A DNA stretch of 64,000 bases from Roseiarcus sp963835955 (GTDB lineage Bacteria > Pseudomonadota > Alphaproteobacteria > Rhizobiales > Beijerinckiaceae). Shown here piece after piece: positions 27,439 to 36,252 of this stretch. The position numbers and the translations under genes were made by a program. The stretch covers positions 62,001-126,000 of the forward strand of contig CAWIHZ010000026.1 in assembly GCA_963835955.1 (NCBI GenBank). The letters run 5' to 3'. The notes below the pieces were generated by a model. The model did no database searches, was not told the DNA's origin, and was given only the letters and a program-made list of their open reading frames with translations. The stretch's first letter is position 1, and each line of letters opens with the position of its first letter.

Positions 27439-28590
27439 CTACTCCGCCGCGATGCTCGCCCAGCACGTAATCGCGCTGCAGACCGAGCTCCAGCGGCCAA
27501 AACCCTTGTAGATCTGGGCCGCGATCGCCGCCTGTTGCTTGAGAGTGCCCTCGGCCTTGATCTGCGGGTCGGAAACGTTGCGGATCGCAAGCCAGCGCGG
27601 CGCTTTGTCCCCCATTCTCGAGGCGACCAGCCCCAGCACCGCGTCCCCCATTTCGGAGACGTCGCCCAGTCCCTGCAGCTTGTAGTGATTATCGGAGGTG
27701 TCGAAGCCGAAAAAGTCGGTGGTCACGACCGACGACGCCAGCGCCGTGGTCGACACTCGGACGATCTTCGGCAGCCGCGCATTGTCCTTGGGAAGCTGCG
27801 GCGCGTTGACCTTGAACAGCGACTTCGCGGTCGCGAAATGCGTCCCGTTCGGCTTGACGCTCTGATAATGATCGGACGCGAACGGCTCCTTCTTGAACTT
27901 CGCGGTGCAGTCGAAGCGGACGATCGGGCTCACGATCACGTCCCCGACCTCGAAATCCTTGCCGATCCCGCCGGCGGTGCCGGTCGTGATCACCAGAGCC
28001 GGCCGCACTTCCTCGATGATTTGCGCCCAGACGTCGATGTTGGGCAGCTGAGGGCCGTCCTGGGACATGTGCGAATCGGACTTGAAGATCACGACCAATC
28101 GCTTGCCGATGGTCGTCGTCCAATAGGCGCCGAGGCGCTTGGCTTCGAGCGCCGGGCAGCCCTTGCGCATCTTCTGCGATATGGTCGCGAAATTATGGGC
28201 ATAGGACTGGTAGTCGTTGCGGGAATCCTTGCCGGGCGTCAGCACCCGGCTCAGCGCATGGCCCTCGTCGACGGTCCAGGTCACCACCAGCACGTCGGCG
28301 CGCGGCAGCGGGCTGTCGGCGCCGCCGCCCGGAGCGCCGCCGGTCTTCGGCGCCAGCCCCCTGGGCCAAGGCACGTCCTTGTATCGGGAGAGCCCGGTCG
28401 CGGTGGTGAAGGCCAGGAATTGCAGGCCGGCGGGGGATTCTGAGTCGAAATCGATGATCTCGCGCTGGAAATCCTCGGGCGCGGCGTCTTTTCTCGCCGC
28501 TTGCGGAAACGCATAGGTCGTCTCGGGCGGGGCTTGGGCGATCGGATCGTAGCCGAGGTTTCTCTCGACCCACTTGCGATCCGCCCGCAT
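27439..28590 (-). CDS. Large nucleoside phosphorylase-like protein with an extra N-terminal domain
   Basis: The 383-residue product has a C-terminal half that fits the purine/uridine phosphorylase and MTA/SAH nucleosidase superfamily: ALVITTGTAGGIGKDFEVGD followed by VIVSP (nucleobase and phosphate loop region), a strand ending in SEMGDAVLG in place of the usual MEtAA/MEgA ribose-binding motif, and IRNVSDP, which supplies the catalytic Asp of the family. The first about 150 residues are not part of the standard fold and are Pro/Gly-rich. The ribose-binding Glu is apparently replaced, so substrate or activity may differ. No neighbour suggests its role. Confidence 0.75.
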   Translation of the reverse strand: MRADRKWVERNLGYDPIAQAPPETTYAFPQAARKDAAPEDFQREIIDFDSESPAGLQFLAFTTATGLSRYKDVPWPRGLAPKTGGAPGGGADSPLPRADVLVVTWTVDEGHALSRVLTPGKDSRNDYQSYAHNFATISQKMRKGCPALEAKRLGAYWTTTIGKRLVVIFKSDSHMSQDGPQLPNIDVWAQIIEEVRPALVITTGTAGGIGKDFEVGDVIVSPIVRFDCTAKFKKEPFASDHYQSVKPNGTHFATAKSLFKVNAPQLPKDNARLPKIVRVSTTALASSVVTTDFFGFDTSDNHYKLQGLGDVSEMGDAVLGLVASRMGDKAPRWLAIRNVSDPQIKAEGTLKQQAAIAAQIYKGFGRWSSVCSAITCWASIAAE

Positions 28591-29107
28591 GACTTCCCCT
28601 TCCGGTCAGCCAGTCTGCGCAAACGTTAGCGCGGCTAAGAGCGGCGGGCAACCTGAAGGGGAAGGCAACGGCTTCGACCGAGACGGCCGGCCCCCCGCCG
28701 CGCTCCGAACAAAGAGCGCGCGCCGGCGAAAAAAAGAAAGTGCGCTCGCGTCGAACAATTCCTTGGGGAAAATAGAAATCCGTGTTATGAGTCATTTCGC
28801 CATGAATGACGCGATCGACCGCCGATGATCTGCGACGCCCACGGCCGCCGCCGGTTTGGCGCGCGCGGCGCATATGCCCTGACACATGTGTTATTATTGA
28901 GGGCGAGCGAAGAGTTTTATGCTTTCTTTTCTGCGCAACCCATTGAAATGGCCTAATCCGCGGAAACAAAATCCTTTCTATTCCTTCCCTCTAATTTTCT
29001 TTTGCTTCCCATCTGGCTTTCCTTTGCTTCCCTTGGACTTTCCCGGATTTCCCCCAACCCCCGGCAAATTAAAACATATCGCATTTGTTAATCGACCCGG
29101 CCGCCCC
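28591..29107. other. Intergenic region with an unusual polypyrimidine tract
   Basis: About 500 bases without a gene. The part from about 28960 to 29070 is very different from the genome average: the + strand is almost only C and T in short runs. The rest is unremarkable. Confidence 0.6.
28966..29060. repeat. Polypyrimidine/polypurine tract with short imperfect direct repeats
   Basis: On the + strand this block is a mixed C/T tract with few purines. On the - strand it reads as purine-rich with two related units, GGGAAGCAAAGGAAA and GGGAAGCAAAAGAAAA. It lies upstream of the phosphorylase-like gene and downstream of the lytic transglycosylase gene. Its AT content is far above the local average. 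Confidence 0.6.
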
Positions 29108-29755
29108 TCACCGGCATAGCGCCCTGGCGTTGGCCGTCCATCGCCCGAAGCCGCTGGCGACCATGTTGCGGATGACCGCGCAAACGTAAGTCTTCTCCGC
29201 CGCCGGGTTGGCGGGGCCGGCGTTGTAGCGGGCGACCGCCAGCGTCCAGCTCCCTTCCCGCGCCTTCAGCGTCTTCAGGAAGTTGGCGGCGTATTCGACG
29301 TTGCGCGCCGGATCGAACATCTCGCCCAACGAGCGGAAGTCGGCGCCGTGCCAGCGGTGATTGATTTGCATGCAGCCGATGTCGATCAGCCTGGCGCCGT
29401 GCTCCTTCTCCCAGGCGAAGCGCGCCATCGCCTGGGCGAGGCTGTCGGAATGGACGTCCCGTCCGTCGACGTTCATGTCGTAGGGGCTGAGTTCGCCCCT
29501 ATGTCCGGTCTCGGTCAGGCCGACCGAATAGAGGACGTTGAGCGGAACGCCGCTTCGAGCCGCCGCGCGCGTCATCTCCCTTTCGCACGCCAGCGATCCT
29601 TCGGCGCGCGCGCCCGCGGCGTTAGAGGCCAGAACCGCCAGAAGCGCCGCGCCGAGCGCCGCCCGGGTCGGCCGGATCGCCACGCTGGCCCGATTGCCGT
29701 GCGCCTTCGCCGTCGCTGTCGCCGCGTGAGCCTCCGCTCGCGTTGGTGTCGCCAT
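29108..29755 (-). CDS. Flagellum-linked lytic transglycosylase (SLT domain)
   Basis: This enzyme would cleave peptidoglycan glycan strands and open the wall for the flagellar rod. The SLT fold is clear: catalytic Glu in YSVGLTETGHRGEL, then LIDIGCMQINHRWHG, AANFLKTLKAREGSWTLAVA and RYNAGP. The longest form is 215 residues from the ATG at 29755. A GTG at 29683 gives a cleaner signal peptide (VAIRPTRAALGAALLAVLAS) and less overlap with fliK, and may be the true start. It is encoded directly after fliK in the same operon and supplies the muramidase activity missing from the FlgJ-like protein. Confidence 0.9.
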   Translation of the reverse strand: MATPTRAEAHAATATAKAHGNRASVAIRPTRAALGAALLAVLASNAAGARAEGSLACEREMTRAAARSGVPLNVLYSVGLTETGHRGELSPYDMNVDGRDVHSDSLAQAMARFAWEKEHGARLIDIGCMQINHRWHGADFRSLGEMFDPARNVEYAANFLKTLKAREGSWTLAVARYNAGPANPAAEKTYVCAVIRNMVASGFGRWTANARALCR

Positions 29756-30927
29756 TGGCGTTCCCGCCTGTCTGCTGGATGATGAACGAATTGAGCGGCT
29801 GCCCGATCGCGGCCAGACGATCGGCGATCGCGTCGCGCGCCCCTTCGATCGCGCCGTAGGTCCGAGAACTCGCGGCGCGGATGACGACCGACAGCCTGTC
29901 GCCCGCGAGCCGCATGGTCATCGAGACGTCCTCGAGTTCCGCTCGGGGACAGATCGAGGTCGATCTCCTTGACGCGAGAGGCTTGAAGCGCCGGACCGGC
30001 TGAAGGCGCGCTGGCGCGCGGGGCTGCTTCGGCGGCTCGCGCGGGCGGATCCTGAAGGCCGAGCGGCGTCGAGCCGAGGAGCAGCGCCGACGTCTGTGCG
30101 CCAAGAGCGCTTCCCGGCGACGAGGCCTGCCCCCCGGACGCGCGCGGATCGGGCGGCTCTGAGGCAGGCGACCGCCCCCCGGCCCCATCGCCCGGCTTCG
30201 GGCTGTCGGCCGCGGCCGGTTTGGCGACGTGGGCGGACGGCGCCGGCGCCGCGGTCCCGGATTTCCGTCCGGCGACGGCGGCCTCGCGCTCCGCGGTCGC
30301 GGCCCGCGCGCCAGCCACGACCGTCGCGCCTGGCGCCGGGAGCGCGACTACATTTCCCGGCCCCGGGGTCCTCGCCGAAGCCGTCGCCGCGGCCGGCCTC
30401 TCGCTCGTGGACGGCGCAGCCGGCGAGGGGCCTGCGAACGCGCCGACCGCCGACAGGCTCGAAAGGAAGGCGCGTTCGCCAACCAGTCTCGCCCCGATGG
30501 CCGCGTTCGCCTTGTCGGCGGTCACGGCCCGGGGCGCGCTCTCGCCTTCGGTCTTCGGGGCCGGCGTCGAGGCCGCCGCAGGCCCAGGCGCGTTTGCGGC
30601 TCCGGCCGGACGTTCGCCGGGAATCGCCGCGGACAGCGCGACGAAGGGCGACAACGACATCGCCACGCCATCGAACCGCGCGGCGCGAGTGTCGGCTTGC
30701 GCCTTGGGCGGCTCGCCGCGCTTGGGATCGTCCGCTGTCCGCTCCCGCTCGCGAGCGATGGGCGAACTCTGCTTCGCATCCCCGCCCGGCAGAGAATCGA
30801 GCAGGTCGGTGAAGGCCGACCGATCGCTGGCGCCTTGACGCGCGGCAAGCGCGGGGCCAGGCGCGATCGGCGCAGGCGCAGGCGTAGGCGCGGGCGTCGG
30901 CGCCGGCGAAGAGGCGATCGCGGTCAT
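29622..30927 (-). pseudogene. fliK: Flagellar hook-length control protein FliK, frameshifted
   Basis: FliK measures hook length and triggers the export switch. The N-terminal 300 residues are Ala/Pro/Ser-rich and start with a Pro-Ala repeat (APTPAPTPAPAP), typical for FliK. The C-terminal domain is recognisable only after a frameshift: the frame reads EIDLDLSPSG, then at 29939-29945 continues one frame over as AELEDVSMTMRLAGDRLSVV and IRAASSRTYGAIEGARDAIA, ADRLAAIGQPLNSFIIQQ. Restoring one GC (giving GAGCGCGGAA on the coding strand) rejoins them. Its ATG overlaps the motC stop. Its last part overlaps the transglycosylase gene. Confidence 0.85.
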
Positions 30928-32111
30928 CGCGGGCTTCCTTCGGTCGCGGCGACGAAAAGCGAGGTTCGTTCGAGCGCATGTTGCGCCCGTTCGATCGTCG
31001 CCGCTGGCCCGTCGTCCCCCTTCTTGGCGGCTTCGGTCGGCGCGCCGCCCTGCGCTTCGACAGCGCCCGCGGCCGGCGCGACCCGCAATTGCGCCGCGAC
31101 GCTTCGGACCGAAGCCAGCAGGCCAGCATCGGAACGGTCGAATCTCGAACCCGCCAGTCCGCGCAGATCGGTGATCGCAGCGTCGTATCCGCCCGACAGA
31201 ATTCGACCGGCGTCCAAATACAGGCGAGCGCGAGCCTCGTCGGCGCTGTCGGGCCGCGAGATTTGCAGCGCCTCGGACGCCGCGGCCGAGGCGGCTGTGA
31301 ACCGCGCGTAGACGACCGCAGTCTCGGCAAGGGTCAACAGGAAGTCGCGCCGGTCGTCGGACGGCAAGGCCGCCACCGCGTTCGACAACAGCCGGAAATC
31401 GGCCGGATCGTCGGCCAAGCCGAGCCGCCCGACCATTTTCGCCAGCCCACGGAAAAAATCGGCCGCGTAGAGCGAAGCGGCGAAACGGGTCGAATATTGC
31501 CGGGTCAGCATCGCCGCGCGCCGCGCATCCCGCGCTTCGGCCAAGAGCCTGATTTCGCGCCGCAACGCCGCCTCCTCGACCAGTCCTCCAGGCGCCAGAA
31601 GGCGCGCCCAGTCGAGCAGCGCCACCGCCGCTCTCGGATCGCGCCTCGTCTCGAGGACCGAACGCGCGAACGCGACCTGACCCGCCAGACGGGCGTCGAG
31701 CGCGCTGAGGTCGGCCCCGGCGAGCAACGCGAGCGCGTCGGTTTCGTGACTGGTGACATAAGCGATCGCGCCGCGCGTCAGCGACCGCGCGGTTTCGACC
31801 ATGAACCCGTCCTTCACGAGCGAAGCCACCTCGGCCAACGATCCGCCGCTCAAGATGTAGATGACGAGTGAATCCGCCTCCCGTTCGTCTTTCCAGGTCT
31901 CGGGTTTGGCTGCTTCGATCGCCGCGCCGATTTTCTTCAGCAGCTTCAGCTGCGCTGCGTAGGCCGCGCGGTCGCCGTGGGCGACCTGAACCTGGAGGCG
32001 CTGCAGATCGTCGGCCATGTCGGACAGCCTTGCTGTATCCGCCATTGCTCCCGCCGGCGCGGCGACCACGAGCATGACGAATGCCATCGCGAGCCAGGCG
32101 CGGCTTGTCAT
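30924..32111 (-). CDS. motC: Motility protein MotC (rhizobial, periplasmic)
   Basis: MotC is a periplasmic protein found in rhizobia that interacts with the periplasmic part of MotB and is needed for rotation. The 395-residue product starts with a signal peptide (MTSRAWLAMAFVMLVVAAPA, cut after GAMA) and is an all-helical repeat-rich protein with MTRQYSTRFAASLYAADFFR-like segments (here LTRQYSTRFAASLYAADFFR). Its ATG overlaps the motB stop (ATGA). The operon order motB-motC-fliK equals that of Sinorhizobium. The MotE-like chaperone is encoded at 6.7 kb. Confidence 0.93.
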   Translation of the reverse strand: MTSRAWLAMAFVMLVVAAPAGAMADTARLSDMADDLQRLQVQVAHGDRAAYAAQLKLLKKIGAAIEAAKPETWKDEREADSLVIYILSGGSLAEVASLVKDGFMVETARSLTRGAIAYVTSHETDALALLAGADLSALDARLAGQVAFARSVLETRRDPRAAVALLDWARLLAPGGLVEEAALRREIRLLAEARDARRAAMLTRQYSTRFAASLYAADFFRGLAKMVGRLGLADDPADFRLLSNAVAALPSDDRRDFLLTLAETAVVYARFTAASAAASEALQISRPDSADEARARLYLDAGRILSGGYDAAITDLRGLAGSRFDRSDAGLLASVRSVAAQLRVAPAAGAVEAQGGAPTEAAKKGDDGPAATIERAQHALERTSLFVAATEGSPR

Positions 32112-33458
32112 TGCTTCGCCTCGCGCAACAGAATCTCGATCCGACGGTTTTCCGCTGCGAATGGATGGGCCGGGTCCTTCAGATTGTGGTCGGCGAAGCC
32201 CTCGATCCGTTCGAACCGCTTCTCCGGAACCCCGGCCCGATTGAGCATGTAGTAGGCCATTTGGGCCCGCGCCGAGGACAGACGCCAATTATCGTAGGTG
32301 GCGGAGCGGTAGGGATGAGCATCGGTATGTCCGCGCACGACAATCGCGCCCGGCATAGCCTTCAGGCTCGCGGCGATGGCGTCCATCATCCGCAGCATGC
32401 GCGGCTGTGGTTCGGCGGAACCGATCGCGAACATCGAAAAATTCTGACGGTCGGTGAGGCTGATGAGGATTCCATCGTCAGTCGCCCGAACTTCCAATTG
32501 CGGACCTCGAGCGGCCAGGACTTCGGCGCCGAGCCGTTTCCTCACGTTGGCGAGCAGACTGGCGGCCGCCGCGGCCCGCGCCTCGACGGCGTCGGGCGCG
32601 GACAGCTGCGCCGCGGACGGCGCGGGCGAGAGGGCCTGGGCGGCGTCGGCCGCGGACGGCGCGGGCGAGAGTGTCCGCCCCTGCGAGGCGCCCGCGGCCG
32701 ACGACGGCGGGGGCGTTTCAATCTTCGCCTGCCCCTGCGAGATCGTAGCGCTGGATGTCGCGTCCGGCTGCGGCTTGCCGTTGACGGCGGCAGCGGCAGC
32801 CGCCGGAGGCGCGCCGGGATTCGATGCCGCGACATTGTCCGCCCTGCCGCTCCCAAGCGGACGGAACGGCTCCCGGACACCCTCGTCGGCGCTCGGCCCA
32901 ACTTCCCCAAAGCCCTTGGGTCCCGCTTGAGGTTCGACCAGCGGCCCCGCCGGAGCCGCGCCGCCGATTTTGTCGAGACTGGCGCGAGGATCGCTGAAGA
33001 GCTCCTGCTCGGACATCGTCGGAGCGGGCCTCGCCGGATCCGGCGGCGCCTTCGAACTCCAGATTTTGCGATCCCTTTTGGTCGTTTGCTTTGAGCCGAT
33101 TCGTCGGGGCGGCCTCCTCGGTCGATGTGTTGGCGCCTTCGCCCTGGTCCGTATTCGGCTTCCCGCCGGCATCGGGAGCGCCTGAATCCGCGCCCAGCGA
33201 ATCCGCATCCTTCTCCGCGATGCCGCGAATGCCCTTCCGCGCCTTCGCCGGCTCCTCGACCTTCACCGGATTGAAATAGCGTGCGATCAGGGTCTTGGTG
33301 TTCTTATCGGTGGCGCTGATGATCCACAGGACGAGAAAGAACGCCATCATCGCGGTCATGAAATCGGCGAACGCGATTTTCCACGCGCCGCCATGATGAC
33401 CGTCCTCTTGGGCGCCGCGCCGCCTGACAATGACGATTTCCTGATGAGGCTCGACCAT
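32108..33458 (-). pseudogene. motB: Flagellar stator protein MotB, frameshifted
   Basis: MotB anchors the stator to peptidoglycan and carries the proton-binding Asp. The N-terminal part is normal: IVIVRRRG, WKIAFADFMTAMMAFFLVLW with the membrane Asp, and NTKTLIARYFNPVKVEE. The frame is lost at 33042-33050. The C-terminal part continues one frame over as PAPTMSEQELFSDPRASLDK, a long Ala/Pro linker, and the OmpA-like domain (IVVRGHTDAHPYRSATYDNW, RLSSARAQMAYYMLNRAGVP). Adding back one GC to read GGCGCGCCG joins the parts. MotA is not in the window. Confidence 0.88.
32611..32671. repeat. 22-bp direct repeat inside motB (period 39 bp)
   Basis: A 22-base sequence at 32611-32632 recurs exactly at 32650-32671. 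The period of 39 bases is 13 codons, so the MotB linker has two copies of an LSPAPSAA unit. It lies in the disordered region between the membrane and the OmpA-like domain. Confidence 0.75.
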
Positions 33459-33467
33459 CGGCCGGCC

Positions 33468-34271
33468 TCAGGCGTCGACAGGCGCGAGCAGTTCGGCCCA
33501 GGGTCGAAGCTGCGAGACCAGTTGCGTGACGCCGGTCTCGACCACCACCTCCACGACGCCGTCCTCAACATAGTCGACGTCAGCCGGCAGGTCTGAGAGT
33601 CGCTCGCGCAGCAATGCGAGCATGCGCTCGGGTCCGCGAATCGCAATCAGACCGGGCGAGCCTGCGGCGCAAATTCGGGCAATGTTTTTGCACAGCTCGT
33701 CCGCCGTGCGCTTGGCGATCTGCCGGGTCAGAAACGGCCGAAGAATGCGTGTGACCGCGGCGCCGATGTTCTCTTCTACCTGCGCGAAACAGGAGCGTAT
33801 TGCCATTTCGAGCTTCGCATATTCGCTAAGCTGGAATTCGAGCCGCTCCATCATCGCCCGCTCCTGTGCGGCGGCGACGTCGGACGCTCGCTGCTGCGCG
33901 GCCTCCGCCCGCCCTTCGGCGAGCCCCTCTTCCCTGCCACGCGCGCGCGCCTCGGCGAGCTTCAGCGCCAGGTCGTGGGCTTTGTCCGCTTCCCGGGCGA
34001 CCAGCATCTCCCGCGCGGCGGGACCGAACGGCGCAGGCGTGCGATCGAGGATGGCCGGCGGACCCTCTCCGTCTTGCGGTTTGATCGCACCGATCGACTT
34101 GGCCGCGCGAGGGAAAGAAGTGGGCGATCGCTGCTCGGGACCTTGCGGAGTAGGCGCGCTATTTTGCAAGCTGCGGGGCCTGAACGGCGAAACTTCGCGA
34201 CGCGGCGCGGCGCTTTGGCCGGCCTCGCGCCCGAGGTGACTGAGATAGTCCGCGATAGGTAGGGGCTTCAT
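33468..34271 (-). CDS. fliH: FliH-like flagellar assembly protein
   Basis: The 267-residue product has the design of FliH, the inhibitor and adaptor of the export ATPase: a disordered Pro/Ser-rich N-terminus, a long charged coiled coil (about residues 95-160, with KLAEARARGREEGLAEGRAE) and a globular C-terminal part (FLTRQIAKRTADELCKNIAR, then DVDYVEDGVVEVVVETG). FliH proteins diverge, so the call depends on this plan and on the position after fliF. Its ATG overlaps the fliF stop (ATGA). motB starts nine bases after its stop. Confidence 0.8.
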   Translation of the reverse strand: MKPLPIADYLSHLGREAGQSAAPRREVSPFRPRSLQNSAPTPQGPEQRSPTSFPRAAKSIGAIKPQDGEGPPAILDRTPAPFGPAAREMLVAREADKAHDLALKLAEARARGREEGLAEGRAEAAQQRASDVAAAQERAMMERLEFQLSEYAKLEMAIRSCFAQVEENIGAAVTRILRPFLTRQIAKRTADELCKNIARICAAGSPGLIAIRGPERMLALLRERLSDLPADVDYVEDGVVEVVVETGVTQLVSQLRPWAELLAPVDA

Positions 34272-35927
34272 CCATTTGCTCCCTGACGAATCCACTGTTT
34301 GAGGATTGTGGCGGCCTGGTTTTCATCGAATTCGACAAGCTTCAGCAGTTTCCGCTCGGGGCCATTGTCGCGCCGAGCAAGCAACGCTTCGAGAAATTCG
34401 TCGGGGTCGGACTCGGTCTCGATGAGAAAGTTCTGATCGGCCTGAACCTGGCCGTTCGGCGCGCCGAGGGCGGGCGTCTTACCGGCAGCAGTAAGCGCTT
34501 TCTCGGCTGCGACGGTCGGCGCAGCGAACAGCATCTTCAAGCCGGGCCGCATGCCGAACCAAATGACCATAGCCGCGACCAGAACGATCGCGCCCGCGTT
34601 GACGATCGCCCCGATCTGCCGGGCGAGAATTTCAACCAGCGACGGCCCGGGCGTTGGCTCGAGGTCATGACTGGAGTCGACGAAATCGACGACGGAGATC
34701 GTGACGACGTCCCCGCGCTTCTTGTCGAGCCCCGCGGCCGATGCGACAAGCTGCTCAATTTGCTTGACCTGGTTGGCCATCGCCTCGGACGAGGGTTTGC
34801 CGCCGAGGGACGCCGTTAAGGCAGCGCGATTGATCAGCACCGCGACAGAGATCTTCTTGACCAGATAACCGGCGCTGGTGGTCTGGATCGACTTTGACGA
34901 GATCTCGTAATTCGTGAGCTCCTCGCGCTTTTGCGTTTGATCGTTCGACTGTTTCGAACTCTCCACCAGCGCCCTTGGTCTTCGGAAGGTTGGCTTCGAC
35001 GCCGGCGGCCTGTTCCCCGGCGGCGTTCTCCGAGCTCTGCTGTTCCTTGGTCACGCGCACGGATCGTTCGACCCGCTGATCCGGATTGTAGATCGTCTCG
35101 TTCGTTTGCGTCTTGTCGGCGTTGAGCTGGGCCGCGACCGAGATCTGAAAGTTGGGCGTGCTTAGATAGGGCCTGAGGGTGCGCGACACGCTCTGGCGAA
35201 TTTCCTGAGAGACTTCTTTTTCGAGGGCAAGGAGGTTGTCGGGCGACTTGTCAATGGAATCGGTGCCTGAGGCCAGCAAGCGACCATCGACATTGAGCAC
35301 GGTCACGTCGTCGATCTTCATGCCGGGAACCGCCGCGGCGACGAGGTGGCGGATCGCCCGACCCGTGGCCAGGTCGTCGCCGCCGTCGGTGCGAATGACC
35401 ACGGAAGCGGACGGAGGCTGGCGCTCGCGGCGGTATGATCCTTCGTCCGCAAGCACGACGTGCACCCGTGCCGCCTTGACCGACCGCATCATCTGGATCG
35501 TGCGCGCGAGCTCGCCCTCCAGCGCCCGCAGCCGCGTGACGTCCTGCATGAACGAGGTCAGGCCTAGCGAGCCAAGCTTGTCGAACAGCTCATTTCCGAC
35601 TGCGCCGCCGCGCGGCAGGCCCTTTTCCGCCAAAATCATGCGTGCGTTGGCGGTCTGACCGGTGGGCGTCAGGACCATAGTGCTTTCGGCGTTGACGTCG
35701 AACGGCACGCCGGCTTCGTGCAGCGCCGCGCCGATGGCGGCGACATCCTCGCGATCGAGGCCCGAATACAGCGTCTCCATCGTCGGGCGGCTGAGATAAT
35801 ATCCGGCCAAGGCTGTTACAGCGAAAGCGCCTGCGCCAATCAACGCCAACGCAACGAGGCGCCGGAAGCCCAGCCCTCGCAGGTTCGCCGTTAGTCTTGC
35901 AGCTTGCGCCAGGAGGTTTGTCGCCAC
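34268..35927 (-). pseudogene. fliF: Flagellar MS-ring protein FliF, frameshifted
   Basis: FliF forms the MS-ring. The GTG at 35927 begins a normal N-terminus with a membrane segment (about 25-45) and ring-building motifs (METLYSGLDREDVAAIGAAL, SVKAARVHVVLADEGSYRRE, SASVVIRTDGGDDLATGRAI, and NPDQRVERSVRVTKEQQSSE). After EANLPKTKG the frame is lost at 34968-34974. It resumes as ALVESSKQSNDQTQKREELT, with the second membrane segment and the FliG-binding end (KLLKLVEFDENQAATILKQW). Restoring one GC (GGGCGCGCTGG on the coding strand) gives a protein of about 550 residues. It heads the fliF-fliH-motB-motC-fliK operon. Confidence 0.9.
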
Positions 35928-36053
35928 TCTCGGGCCCGGTTGGTGAACGCGCGCCGAGCATGGTCGTCAATGGAGCTTGCGCCGGGATTGCACGCGCCCG
36001 CGCCCGTGAGAACCTTCGCGCCCGTCGCAAACTCGGAGTTTTTGAGTCTGATT

Positions 36054-36072
36054 AACCCGTTTTTAGCGGGTT
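36054..36072. promoter_or_regulatory. Small inverted repeat in the fliF-flagellin divergent region
   Basis: AACCCG and CGGGTT form a perfect 6-bp stem around a seven-base T-rich loop. It overlaps the -24 part of the candidate sigma-54 promoter by two bases. It could be an activator or repressor site, or a weak hairpin. Confidence 0.35.
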
Positions 36073-36087
36073 GGCCCTAGTCTCGCC
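36071..36087 (+). promoter_or_regulatory. Candidate sigma-54 promoter of the flagellin gene
   Basis: TTGGCCCTAGTCTCGCC keeps the invariant GG and GC separated by ten bases and matches the TGGCCC form of the -24 box of alphaproteobacterial flagellar promoters. The -12 box is TCGC instead of TTGC. It would give a leader of about 150 bases, which fits control by FlbT at the leader. Sigma-28 type control is the alternative. Confidence 0.4.
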
Positions 36088-36252
36088 TGGCCTGGACGAC
36101 TTCGGACGCGAAAAGCACGAAGCGCTGGGCGGAACACGACGGTTAGGCTCGCGGCAGGATCGAGCCTAAGGGCATGCGGCCAGCCCGTCGTCTCGGTGCG
36201 AGTCCGAAATGTCGCTCAGTTTCCGTGAACATTTCCGACCAGGAGTACCGCC

